Below are positions 47,777 through 58,421 of a stretch of DNA of 64,000 nucleotides, in pieces (position 1 is the first letter of the stretch; the number at the start of each line of letters is the position of its first letter). The position numbers and the translations under genes are program-made. The notes beneath the pieces are model-generated. The model ran no database searches and was not told where the DNA came from. It saw only the letters and a program-made list of their open reading frames with translations. Source of the DNA: Pestalotiopsis fici W106-1 (taxonomy: Eukaryota; Ascomycota; Sordariomycetes; Amphisphaeriales; Sporocadaceae); the NCBI RefSeq assembly GCF_000516985.1, contig NW_006917100.1:2469490-2533489 (forward strand). Direction: 5' to 3'.

Positions 47777-49354
47777 ATGGCGGGCGTGTTGGAGGGGCGC
47801 AAAGGTGAGAGAGAAACCGCTACGCGGAGCGCTGTTCATGGGATTACCCACTAACGCTGACCAGGCCCCGACGACGAAGGCACCATCAATGTTGCACCCA
47901 AGAAGATAGCCAAGGCCATGGCCAATGGCGGACTCAAGTTGAGAAGATCCACTGTCAAGCAGACAAAACCGGGCAATTGGAGGGAGGGTATTGTGTCAGA
48001 CCGTACGTGCAAGAGAGACCTGTCAACCCCTTAGTCACAGCATATGGCATCCGTTTCCGCGAGGCTTCCCAGCTGACCTGCTCACGCCCTAATAATAGTG
48101 GAAAAGAAGAAGAAGCGAAGCGAAAGTCCTGCTGCTGTACTCGGCTCGCCGTCTTCCGGTACCGTCGTTAACCCACTTGACGACACCTCGAGAGATACCT
48201 TCTCAACAGGCCTCCCACTCGATGACCCCCTGCCACTTCAACAGTGCAAACATTGCAAAAAAGGGATCCTCAAGAATGCCGCCAAGGAGCATATTGCACA
48301 ATGCCTCAAAATCAAGAAGGAAAAGGCACAACGCAAAAAGGAGGCCAGAGAGGCTAGGGAGCGAGCCAAAGAGGAAGCCCGCCAAGAGGAGGCTCGCAAG
48401 AATGATCCCGATGGCGACACGCAAATGAACGATGATAGCGATGACGAAGATGACGAAAAGAAGGGCACCGGCGGCAAGGCCAACAAGAAAGTCGGTGGCA
48501 AGAAGCCAGATGGCGAGGCCAAGGGCAAAAAGCGCAAGGCTGAGGCCGACGCCGACAAGGGACCCAAGAGCAAAAAGAAGAAGGAAGAACCCAAACCAAA
48601 GGTCCCCAAACCAAAAGGTATTATCCCCAAGCACCCTTGATTTTCTACCAGGACAACTTAGTAATCATATCCTTCACCGTTTAGGTCCCGTCGATGTCGA
48701 GAAACAATGTGGTGTCATCCTCCCAAATGGCCAACCTTGTGCTCGGTCCCTTACGTGCAAGAGCCACTCCATGGGCGCTAAACGTGCAGTACCGGGACGT
48801 TCGCTCCCATATGATATGTTGTTAGCAGCATACCAGAAGAAGAATCAAGCAAAGCAGCAGAGTAAGTCATTGAATTCGCCATGTTATTTTCCACGTTGGT
48901 GCAAGGAGGCTGCAAGACGACAACAGACTGACGCTTCGGGGATACGACAGAGGCTGCGCTCGATGCAAATGCTCCAGTAGCGGATGAGGACGATGCGAAC
49001 GCAGCACCTGTGGATTCCGACGAAGAGACGGCAGCCGTTATGGGCGCCCTGGCTCGTTGGAACCCACAACCAGTACTGCCACCGCCCGTCTTCAACCCGA
49101 TCAAGCGGAATTACCAACTGGCACGGCTCCACGAGCAACTACAGACTGCTACAAATGGCGGACGATCAAATATTTTCAAGGTTGTTGGTTATGGAGCACA
49201 CAAACTATCAGATGCTCACGCGGATCTGAATGTGGACATGGACGATGCGCCGGGCGAACCTGATGTCATTATGAGTGCAGTAACGGCCCGACGGACGCCA
49301 AGTTTCAGCTTGTCCAATGCTTCGAGACGACCATCAGTCGCAAACCGAACTTAG
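47777..49354 (+). CDS. SGF73: SAGA complex subunit Sgf73 (ataxin-7 homolog, SCA7 domain)
   Basis: Anchors the deubiquitinase module to the SAGA coactivator complex in the nucleus. Five exons, 47777-47804, 47865-48002, 48099-48617, 48685-48861 and 48951-49354, give 421 aa. An N-terminal zinc-finger-like motif (CKHCKKG...HIAQC) is followed by a long K/E/D-rich region, then the SCA7 domain from about residue 229 ([22 protein letters not shown], containing the Cys/His ligands). The region after it ([21 protein letters not shown]) matches the usual Sgf73 C-terminal half. The start ATG at 47777 lies nine codons before a short intron. The frame ends at a TAG (49352-49354), but the same frame continues with coding-like sequence beyond it; see the separate entry. 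Confidence 0.9.
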
Positions 49355-49663
49355 GATGATTCGGCAGAGAAGGAGGGTTTAACACTCAGCAGCCCGGACA
49401 AGGGCAGTCCGCGGTCGGCATCCGCTGTTGCTCCAAGCACAGCTACGGGCAGCGCACCGGTCGAGAGTCCGCTATTCGAGCCCTCACCCACCCCGTCCAC
49501 TGCAAAGGAATTGCCACGCGCTCAGGCCAGCGATGGGCCCAGGGAGAAGTCGGAGAAAAGCATAGCCAAGACGAGCTATGCGGCCCCAGAGAATACGCCT
49601 CGCAGGAAGCGCGGCAGGCCTAGGAAGCATCAGCGAGCCCCGAATCAAGGTAATAGGACTTGA
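49355..49663 (+). other. In-frame AT-hook-bearing extension beyond the SGF73 stop
   Basis: Directly after the SGF73 TAG the same frame stays open for 102 codons, to a TGA at 49661-49663. The product is S/P/A/K/E-rich like a disordered tail and contains an AT-hook-like segment (RRKRGRPRKHQRAP). It could be reached by removing a 75-nt segment 49280-49354, which starts GTAACG and ends TTAG and is a multiple of three, by readthrough, or it could have belonged to the protein before a single CAG-to-TAG change. I see no good branch site in the 75-nt segment, so the splice option is weak. Confidence 0.5.
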
Positions 49664-51237
49664 AAGTTCCTGGCGTTTTGGTTATGTGGTATTGAAGAAT
49701 CCGTTCACGGTCTGGAAGACTTGTATATATATATTTGTGCCACTGTTTGCGGATCTCGGCTTTGACAAGAGTCAATGGATGACGAAGGGCGTTTTATGGT
49801 TCACGTGGCGAGAGATACGGGTATGGCGTACAACGCATACAGCAGAGGCGAGTTGGGCTACATCTTCCCATGAGCCCCTCCTGTTGGCCGCAGTATACCC
49901 AAGGCTCGCTTATTTTTGTTGGTTTTGCATTCGACTACCTTTTGCTGTAGCATCTTCCGGTTCTGCATTTTCGCGGTTTGGGGCCAAAATGATACCACTC
50001 AGTTAATCAATAATCAGTGAAGTTATCGAAAAGGCAATGTTGAGGCTACTGATGTCGAGTCTGAGGCGATGTTCCTGGAGCATGGAGTGCGAGTGCGGAT
50101 TGGTTCCTATACCTCCAAGCGGTCTAGCCAGCACCGAGTAAATAATTCTGATGTTTTTTTGTTTTTGTTTTTTTTTAAAAAAAAATAAATTTGTCTAATG
50201 TATTACAGGTCTACACGAAGAGAGTAAGTCGGATTAATCCCTGGTCATCTTCATGTGATGACTTGGATCGTGGCCCATGTACGTGTATGTTTTTATCCTG
50301 ACTTAATAACCTAGGTAGTAAGTTCCTAAAAGGCATGGTGCCTTGATGATTACCATTAGCTTGTCTATCACTTCATTACTTTTTGTACGCAATTTTGATT
50401 CTCGGCATATGACGTCGACTGCCATTTTACTTTCGAAGCTAACCGCCAGCAGCCCAATTTGAACTTGCCAACCAACCACTCGATACAGACCGCGGTTAAT
50501 GTAGAGACATTTTTCTTCTTCTCGAACTCGCTCGCTTCTTCCCAGCAATTACAGCGGCCCAATCATATATACCTCAAACAAACAGCTACCCAGCTACATT
50601 AGTTTAACCCACTCAGAAAGACATTTGTCCTTGTTCCGTCTTGTCCCTCCTGTCCATTGCCTGCTACATACCAAGCCAGGTCGAATATAGATACCCAATC
50701 CTCCCAATCGAGCTCGGCCAAGAGTGGAAGCGTCTGCACTGTGCATACATTTGCTGTATCCGATATTGGACGCATCTCGACCATTTCTTCTCTTGCCGCC
50801 TCGGCCATTCTGCGCGTCGCCACTTGAGGATTATAACCTTGCTAACATAGCCATTGGGCTCTGCGGCAGGGGAGCACATGGTAATCTGAAGAACAAGACG
50901 GTCTGCACAGAGCACGCGGCAGAAGGGGTACAGCTTCTTTTGGCTCGCCCTACAATACGTGTTTGTCTGTCCCTGGCTGTCTGCCCGTCGGTTTTTTGCT
51001 GGGATACAAGCATCTGGACTCGGAGCTCGGTACATGTGCCCAATTTACCCACTTTGTGATCCACACACTCTCTCTCTCTCTCTCTCAGGACCGCAGGATA
51101 CTGTGTATGCACAACCAGTCGGCGTATACTTTCGTACTTGTTGAGATATACTCCTCCTTCATGGGAGGGTCCTCGCATCGCTCGTATAAGTTGTAACATT
51201 TCGCGGGCCTCTGTGTTTGCCTCTTTTTCTTCTCGCC
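49664..51237. promoter_or_regulatory. Intergenic region upstream of the carrier gene
   Basis: About 1.6 kb. Contains T/A runs at 50155-50190 followed by a splice-like TTACAG at about 50208 and GTAAGT 15 nt later, perhaps a UTR exon of SGF73. A CT repeat at 51069-51088 lies 150 bp before the carrier ATG. No gene is supported. Confidence 0.45.
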
Positions 51238-52741
51238 ATGTCCAAGTCACTTCTAAAATCAGTCGACGAAATACTGCCTGCTATTCACCACGCTCTTTCT
51301 GGCTCGGCGGGCACCTTGATCTCAACATGCGCAGCCTATCCGTTATCTCTAGTAGTAATCCGTCTACAAGTACAGGTGAGTCCCTTTTTTTTTTTTAATG
51401 ATATACATGTGTGCTTAAAGTTTTCTCTTTTCCCTCCCACCTTTCCTCCCCTCGGATTTTGCGTATTATCGGCATATTTACAATACATCGTTGATGGAAC
51501 AAGGCTGTTTGATCATGGAGACCAATCCATTGCCCTGTCCACCAATTCCCCAGCATGCATACATTTCGACTTACATCTGTTCCACCCTTTTGAATTGTAA
51601 CATGTTTGAGTTTGTTTGCTGATATGCATTGACCGTGCAGCGACAACTAGCACGTGCCGGTCGTCTCGCCGCAGCAGACGAATACGCCGGCATCGTCGAC
51701 GCCTTTTTTCGGATCTTGCGGGATGGCGAGCAGAGTGCAGGCGTTGTGGGCAGAGTCCGGAGCATCGCAGCGCTCTATACTGGCCTGACGACGGAGTCGG
51801 CCAAATCTGTCTTGGACTCTTTTCTATTCTTTTTGTTCTATGAGCTCTTCCGGTCCCGGGCTCCCTGGAGCCGTGCTGGCTCACATCCTGCCGGCGCGGC
51901 TTACCACAATGGTGACCGGGCTGTGCGGGTATTCCGCGAATTGGCCACGGGCGTCCTCGCCGGCGCTTGCTCGAGGGCCCTGACTACACCCATCGCCAAC
52001 GTTGTCACGAGGAAACAGACTGGGGCCATGGTGGAGGGAGGGGCTGTTGACGCGAGGCGGTTGAGTGTACGAGAGATCATGCGAGGCATCTTGGACGAAA
52101 GGGGGGTCAAGGGGCTCTGGTCTGGGTATTCGGCCACACTAGTCTTGACTCTGAACCCCGGCATCACCTTTTTCCTGCAAGACTTTCTCACGAAACAGAT
52201 TGTGGGAGACGACGGCAGCGGGGAGGATCCGGGTGCGGCTTTGACGTTTCTACTGGCAGCCTCGAGCAAGGCAATAGCGAGCACAATCACGTACCCCTTC
52301 CAAACAGCGAAAGCCCGTCTCCAGGCCGGCGTACCCGTGGATTCAAATTCAGAATCTGCATCACCGGGAGAGAGTGAAAAGCAACAAGCCAAAGAGTCTT
52401 CTTCTTCTCCTCCCAGGGAAAGCCCGCAAGCATCTGGCAATGTCAAGTCCGCAGACGACGCAACGCTTGACCCCGGCCGCGCCCTACACAAATTTGCCCA
52501 ACAGAGCGTCTTTGGTACCATAGCGAAAATTTCACGCACTGAAGGTGTCGGGGCGCTCTACGATGGCGTTCACGGAGAGCTGCTCAAGGGTTTCTTTAGC
52601 CATGGCACAACCATGCTCGCAAAAAGCCTTATTCATAAATTGTTGTTCAAGCTATATCTCCTCCTTGCGAGGATTTTGCAGCAATGGAGAGCAAAAGAAC
52701 GCCATAGGTCTAGAACATTTGGTCCGTTGAAGGTTGTCTGA
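51238..52741 (+). CDS. Mitochondrial carrier family protein, PMP47/Ant1-like (probably peroxisomal)
   Basis: Two exons, 51238-51375 and 51641-52741, give 412 aa. Three carrier repeats are recognisable by degenerate PX(D/E)XX(K/R)-type signatures: YPLSLVVIRLQ, TTPIANVVTRKQ and TYPFQTAKARLQ. The charged residue after the proline is missing in all three, which separates it from typical inner-membrane carriers and fits the peroxisomal adenine-nucleotide carrier branch (SLC25A17/PMP47). About 55 disordered S/E/P-rich residues interrupt the third repeat. A basic tail follows (RAKERHRSRT). The 265-bp intron is long for this window. The transported substrate is inferred from family only. Confidence 0.85.
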
Positions 52742-52852
52742 TGTAGGAGACATAGTTGCATGGTACAAGAGACAAGAGACTAAGCATCTGTATGGTGATG
52801 GATCATCCCGCAGACTGTATACCCCCCCTCCCCTCCTGTACTACTAGCTGTT

Positions 52853-52887
52853 TATATATGTATATATATATATATATATATACATAT
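52853..52887. repeat. (TA)n microsatellite
   Basis: Near-perfect alternating TA over some 30 bases, about 110 bp after the carrier stop codon. Confidence 0.9.
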
Positions 52888-53395
52888 AAACACCCTTGTG
52901 GGCAAAGGCTTTTCAGGCTAAAAGGTCTGCTGATTTTTATTTCTCCGACTGGATTTGTTCATTCATTATGGCTATTTCGATAGCATTCCCTCGATAGGTT
53001 CGCGTAGGCGTGGGGAGATTTGATTTTCAGTGCAGGGACGATGCCTCCTATCTAGGAGTAAATGACCTACGCAGTAAGACATTAATGTCATGGTTGTGAA
53101 CTTGATTGGATGGACCCCATAACTGCATTATTGGATTGCTGAGCAGCAGCACACTGCCATCTGCCTTTGCAACAGACAAGACCAGCCAAGACATCAAAAT
53201 AAGGGATCATTATAACCGAAAAGGCCAAGAAATACGGGCGCCATTCTAGTGGGCTGCTCTGATGGTATTGTCCAAGAGGCGAGCCTGTGTGGCATGCGCT
53301 CGACTCTGCGATATGACAATGAATCGAACGGAGCATACCGGCTTGGTACGCAGCGTTGTAGTGGCCTTCTAGTAGACACTTCTTCCCGAGATCGG

Positions 53396-53420
53396 TCACT
53401 CACTCACTCACTCACTCACT
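53396..53420. repeat. (TCAC)6 microsatellite
   Basis: Six tandem TCAC units, about 90 bp beyond the stop codon of the NOSIP-type gene. Confidence 0.9.
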
Positions 53421-53509
53421 CGCTTCTGCAAGCAACGCCAAACACGTTCAGGTAGACTACAGTGGCAAGATCCATACCCACCTGTTCACCCGCTTTGTGA
53501 CCTTCTCAC

Positions 53510-54589
53510 TTAGCATTGGAATGCGACTCCGACTTTTTGGACTTGGTTCGAACCACCAGCGGAGAAGCCTGTTCCCTCGCTGCGCAGCTCCACGAGACCG
53601 GGTCGAATCCTTTCCTTGTCCTTCTTTTTGGATTTTTCTTGAGCCGAACTGTCGATAAGATTGGCTTCGCAAACATAACATCTCATGCCAGTGAAGTCGA
53701 CATCGTCGGCGTGGGGGTCGCCATGTTTGGATGGCCGCATGAACTTGTCAACGCAGTTGAGACACATGACATGACCGCACGGTTTGGCGAGCATGGCCTT
53801 TGAGGCGTTGCTCAGGACCTTCTTGCAAGATGGACAGAGCCGCTGCTTCTTCTTCGTCTTCTCGTCTATCTCCTCGGTGAAGTGAACTGTGACCAGAGTG
53901 GCCAAGGAATAGGCATGCGGTTGGCCTTCTTGCGAGGCTGGGCAGGTAGGAGCAGTCTTTGCCTTCTTGACTACATCATGCAGCGCAGTGGTTGTGTTGG
54001 ATGATGGGGTAATCGAGGGGGTCCAAAACGACGGCAGCTTTGGCATAGCTGCCTTCTCGTGGTCGAGGGCCTGCCGCGCTTTTGCTCTCTGCTGTGCTGC
54101 TATACGCTGCAACTCTTCATCGTTCATCTCGAATTTCCTCTTGCCAGGACGTGCGGCGCCATTTTTAGGAGGTGTGTCGTCTGGGGATTTGCTCGAGACG
54201 GCGGCTGTTCCGTGGCTGTGAGCGACAGAAGAGCCGACGCCGCTCAAAGTCCTTTCAAAGTCGCTGACTTCTCTTTCCCTGGCCTCGGCGTCCCTCCTCT
54301 GTTCTGCTTCTTCCTTCTCTCTGGCTTCCTGCTCCCGGACCTTGTCCAGTCTCTTGATCTCCTTCTTCTGGGCGAGAATATTTGACAGAGCGCACTCTCT
54401 GCAAAAGACATCCCCGTGTACGCAGGCGACAGGTTCCTCGGCGGTCTCGAGGCAAAGCCGGCAGGCAGAGAAGGGCAGCATCGAGTCGCGACTTAGACGT
54501 GCCGACGATGCGCCCCATGCCTTTTTGGCTTGTTCGCGCTCATGGGAGGTGAAAACCGCCCGCGACGTGTTACGTTTGCTATGCGACAT
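53510..54589 (-). CDS. NOSIP-type RING/U-box protein
   Basis: Single-exon gene of 359 aa, homologous to nitric oxide synthase-interacting protein, a predicted E3 ubiquitin ligase linked in several eukaryotes to the spliceosome. The N-terminus (MSHSKRNTSRAVFTSHE) and the LSRDSMLPFSACRLCL block match the split U-box region of the family, followed by the QKKEIKRL helix and an E/R-rich coiled coil. The C-terminal RING carries CPSCKKVL, PCGHVMCLNCV and CYVCEANL, giving the expected Cys/His ligands. The middle is low-complexity with nuclear-localisation-like basic patches. The ATG at 54589 is the first in frame and agrees with the family start. Confidence 0.9.
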   Translation of the reverse strand: MSHSKRNTSRAVFTSHEREQAKKAWGASSARLSRDSMLPFSACRLCLETAEEPVACVHGDVFCRECALSNILAQKKEIKRLDKVREQEAREKEEAEQRRDAEAREREVSDFERTLSGVGSSVAHSHGTAAVSSKSPDDTPPKNGAARPGKRKFEMNDEELQRIAAQQRAKARQALDHEKAAMPKLPSFWTPSITPSSNTTTALHDVVKKAKTAPTCPASQEGQPHAYSLATLVTVHFTEEIDEKTKKKQRLCPSCKKVLSNASKAMLAKPCGHVMCLNCVDKFMRPSKHGDPHADDVDFTGMRCYVCEANLIDSSAQEKSKKKDKERIRPGLVELRSEGTGFSAGGSNQVQKVGVAFQC

Positions 54590-55440
54590 GATGGCGTGTC
54601 AATGACGAAGTAGTAGTGTTATGTACTTGCGGTCACTCCCAGAGTCGATTGGGTCCGTCGCGATGCGGGAGTGTAGAGGTATGAGGCAGTATGCAAATCC
54701 AATGTTTTGGTAGGTACATGACCTACGTGTAGGTTGTTGAGGTGCACAGGTAGCACCAGCAGCAGCAGCAGCTAGGTACCTGTGGAGAGGGGGGGGGGAA
54801 AGCAAGAAAAAAAAAAAGTAAAGCTTTTTTGGGTACCGAAACCTACTTGAGCTCAATGAGTACATAGTAAGTGCAAGGAAGCGCGCGTGGGTCGGTCGGT
54901 CGGCATGGAGTGTTGGTTGGCGCAGCACTGGCAGATGGATCTGTAGTTTCTGGGGTGACCTTCTTGCACCCTGGAGCTTCCCCAACTTTGGGACGGCGGC
55001 AGGACGCCTACACTACACTACATAGCGCAGAAAAGCCACGAAATGCCCACTAATAACTCAACTGAACTACCTTAATGTAGGTAGGTGTCTTTAGGCCAAT
55101 CCCCAAGCTGATGATACATAGTGGAATGACGGGAGCGTGTCAGAGAGGACCCAGAAAAAAAAAAAAGTTGAATTCCTCTTTGTAGAGTTGATTGCCGTCT
55201 ACCACAGTAATGCTCTCTACGCGTCGCTTGAATCGTGAGTGACCGGAGCCGCATATTGTTCATTCTTTTATTTTTATTTCCACGTTCCCTTTTTTACTTC
55301 GCCATCGTGAACAACAGCAAGCATTTGCTGATTCGATTATGTCCTGACTTCTTAATTTTCGTGCCTCGTAGTTTTCCTTTCCCAACCTTTCAGCCATATT
55401 CACTCCCCCAGTTGGCAAGCGCGCCGTTGCTCTCTCATCA
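54590..55440. promoter_or_regulatory. Divergent promoter between NOSIP-type gene and TAZ1
   Basis: 851 bases upstream of both genes. It holds a GCA-type repeat near 54757, G and A runs around 54790-54818, A12 at about 55155, TAGGTA-type motifs (54773 and 55078) and a T-rich leader before TAZ1. No gene is supported. Confidence 0.5.
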
Positions 55441-56843
55441 ATGAGCACATTAACAACAGCAACAACCACGACCACCATGACGAACGACGACAAGCCCTCA
55501 GCGTCAGGTCCAATCACCGCGGTGCCTTATGATCGCCCCAGCCTACCATGGCGCGCGTCGTCTGCCATGATTACAGGCCTCACCGGCATGGTCTCTCGTG
55601 GGTTTCTCTATGGGTTCAACAAGGTTGAGACTACCGGCCTGCAAAGGTTTTTGAAGATCCTAGACGACAGAGAGGATATGGACAAGAGGCAAAAAGGTCT
55701 TCTCACGGGTACAACCCCTCTCTCTTTCTCTTTTCCGCCCCTGACCGCATCCGTCCAGAAGCAGGCATGAACTAACATGTTACGCCAGTTTGCAACCACG
55801 TCAGTGTGTAAGTCGGAAAAAATTCCATCCTTGGATTTATATGGGCCCTCCGACGACTCATACCATGAACTCAGAATAGATGACCCCGTCTTATGGGGTG
55901 TGCTTCCAGCACGTTATCTTTTCAACCCTCCCAACTTGAGATGGGGCTTGGGTGCTCACGACATATGCTTCAAGAACAAGTCAGCAATCCTATCCAGGTC
56001 ATGCACGTGCTTGTCACAAATGCTCACCGTCCCCTTAGAGCCTTAGCCACCTTCTTCAGTCTTGGCCAAGTCCTGCCGACTCATCGTCTCTTATACTCGC
56101 CCCATGGAGGCGCGTTCCAGTCCACGATGCCGCAGGCGATTCGCCTACTTTCTGCCCAGCCGTTCCCTGGTAGCCAGCCGGGCTCTGCTGTCCCGTCGTT
56201 AAGCTCGTCGTTCCCCGACATATCAGATCCGTTCACAACAGGCGGCCTCACCTTTACCACCACTGGCTCGGACTCATTTGTCGCTCCCTCAGCCTATGCG
56301 CAGAACCGATTGGCGTGGGTTCACGTTTTCCCCGAAGGCTGCATTCACCAGCACTCGGCGCTCTCACTTCGATACTTCAAATGGGGCATGTCTCGCCTGA
56401 TCCTCGAATCAGAGCCCATGCCCGACGTTTTGCCCATGTTCATCGATGGAACGCAGCATATGATGTCCGAGGACAGGACGTTCCCTCGATTTCTACCACG
56501 AATCAACAAGACATTCCGTATAGCCTTTGGAGAGCTCGTTGATACGGAGCGCACTTTTGGTGACCTGCGCCGGAGATGGCAGGAACTTGTTCAAAGAGAG
56601 ACGAAAGGCGGCAAGCCACTGGCCATGGGGGAACTTACTGATGAGCTCAAGTACGGCCGCGAAGCCATCGAGCTCCGAACAGAAGTCGCTAGGCGTGTTA
56701 GGGATGAAATCGAAAAGCTCAGAATCAGCCAAGGGTACCCAGAGGACGATGCCAAGCTGGCGCTGGCCGAAACATGGGCCCGAGAGCCGCCCGCCAAGGC
56801 TTACAAGAGCAATGTTGATGACAGCTTGGTAAGGAAAGAGTAA
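55441..56843 (+). CDS. TAZ1: Tafazzin-type lysophospholipid transacylase
   Basis: Remodels cardiolipin acyl chains at mitochondrial membranes. Four exons, 55441-55708, 55789-55807, 55875-55979 and 56039-56843, give 398 aa. The acyltransferase HX4D motif is NHVSVIDD: His93 sits in the 19-nt second exon and Asp98 in the third. Downstream landmarks are the WGLGAHDICF block, FFSLGQVLPTHR, and the VFPEGCIHQ glycine/proline-rich motif. A disordered insertion of about 50 S/G/P-rich residues lies between the THR and FPEG motifs, larger than in the yeast enzyme. The donor after exon 3 (GTCAGC) is non-canonical in its downstream bases but gives the only frame that continues the family sequence. The N-terminus is T-rich and lacks a cleavable signal. 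Confidence 0.92.
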
Positions 56844-57625
56844 CAGCAGGAATTGATGTATGATTATATATGAGCGAAGAACGGACGCGTCTTGACCTGT
56901 ATATAGAGTGGAAATGGTCTTTGTATTGGTGAGCATTGATTATGGAAGATGCAGCATGGATTGTACTCAACAGTGTGAACGAACACGAGCAGTTCCATGG
57001 TTCATTCTCGGGTGGGCAGTTTGTAGATTACGTTTTCAGATGTTCATTGTTTACTCGAATGCCCTTTACGAAAGTAGAGTTGCCTGGTGAAGTGCAGCAA
57101 GACTGGAGGATGCTATTTCATCGTTGACTTTGTCCGGAGATTATTGAGATTGTTCAGCATAACTTTGGGGGGAGGGGGGGGTAAAATTGTTCATATCGAG
57201 TTTTAATTCTACTTAATATATGTATACATAGCTATGCGCAGATAAAAGTAAATACAGGCATGTAGTCTTAGAGGTGCCTAGTGCACATCGGGGGGTTAGG
57301 AAGGCGATTCGCATAGCTTATCGGTGATAACGTACCTTCAAAAGAACCCCACGCATTGACTTAACTACAGTACCCAGGTTCAATACCTTAATTACCTACC
57401 TAGTACATACCTAATGATGTACCCTGAGGGTGCGGCCGATAAGCACTCTAATAAAACACCTAAACACGGTCGCTCACTTGTGCGACGCGTCTCTCCGTAC
57501 GTGTTTCAAATGTCTTGCGGCATCTTCGCACTCATCAACCTCTGCGCTCATTTTTCCCTTCCGCCACAACCTCGATGTAATTTTCTGATTTCTGCAAAGG
57601 CGCTGGAGATATACCTTCTTCTACC
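56844..57625. promoter_or_regulatory. Intergenic region between TAZ1 and NNF1
   Basis: 782 bases, tandem orientation. AT-rich patches near 57185-57250, TACCTA motifs at 57392-57412, and a pyrimidine-rich leader before the NNF1 ATG. No gene is seen. Confidence 0.5.
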
Positions 57626-58421
57626 ATGTCTGACTCTGAGCCATCCACCGCTCAGATTCCAACCGTGGCCGACGATAATGTTGCCACTACAGCCGCCGCC
57701 CCGGCCTCTCCTCCACTCCCCTCGAAGCATACGGCTGTTGCGCCGGGCCCTCGCGCAGCACGGTTTCAGAAAGTCCTCGACGACAGCCTGACACATACCC
57801 TCGGCAAGATCAGCTGGGACAACTTCGCCTCCTGCTTCCCCACCATTGCCGCCCAAGCTCCCGCCAATCTCAAGGGCGTGCAGAAGCAGATGGTCGACCG
57901 CCTAGGCGTGCTGTGCCGAAAGGAGTTTGCGACCATTGTCCAGAGCCGCAACGTGGTCGCCAAGCTGAATGAGCTCGAAAGCCTTGTCAGCCAGGCGGAG
58001 AGGAGGAGGGAAGAGGCTGGTGCCATGGACTCCGCGGACGTGCCAGTACCGTCAGTTCTCGCCCATTTGTTCTATGCAATCTGGAGAGGGGGGGAGGGAA
58101 TCGTATTGCCCTGCTAACTGTTGATTGCTGCGACATGATAGGCCACATCTATTGCCGGCCAACACTATACTTGCCGCCCACTTGGCCCCTCACCTTGCGC
58201 AGCAGCAGTCACAGCTCAACGCGAAGCTGCAGACAACGCAGGCGCACAATGCCAAACTATTTGGGGAAATACAGAAGCAGCGATCGGAGCTAGAATCACT
58301 GCTATTGCTGCTAGAAAAGCTGTTCGCGGACATTGATGGTGCAAACCAGTCCATGGACGGAGTCGTCGATGAGCTCGCAAGGGAGACGAGAAGCGCCGAA
58401 GTCGAACTGTCTGGCCCTTGA
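57626..58421 (+). CDS. NNF1: Kinetochore protein Nnf1 (MIND/Mis12 complex subunit)
   Basis: Coiled-coil subunit of the Mis12/MIND complex linking centromeric chromatin to the outer kinetochore. Two exons, 57626-58050 and 58142-58421, give 234 aa, the expected size. After a disordered A/P/T-rich start the Nnf1 domain begins near residue 44 (RAARFQKVLDDSLTHTL) and includes FASCFPT, RNVVAKLNELE and, after the intron, a long heptad-rich helix (LNAKLQTTQAHNAKL, ELESLLLLLEKL). The intron is 91 bp, with a GTCAGT donor joining CC to G in frame. An A18 run follows 22 bp after the stop. Family assignment rests on the signature segments and length. Confidence 0.88.

Larger units (their letters stand above)
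52742..53509. other. Convergent gap between carrier and NOSIP genes
   Basis: 768 bases between facing 3' ends. It holds a TA dinucleotide tract (about 52853-52882) and a TCAC tetranucleotide tract (53396-53420). No gene is seen. Confidence 0.5.

Noticed and set aside
48203..48634. Antisense frames opposite SGF73 exon 3
   Set aside because: Hydrophobic shadow of the K/E-rich plus-strand exon.
51901..52539. 212-codon minus-strand frame opposite the carrier gene
   Set aside because: Shadow of carrier exon 2, whose carrier signatures are clear.
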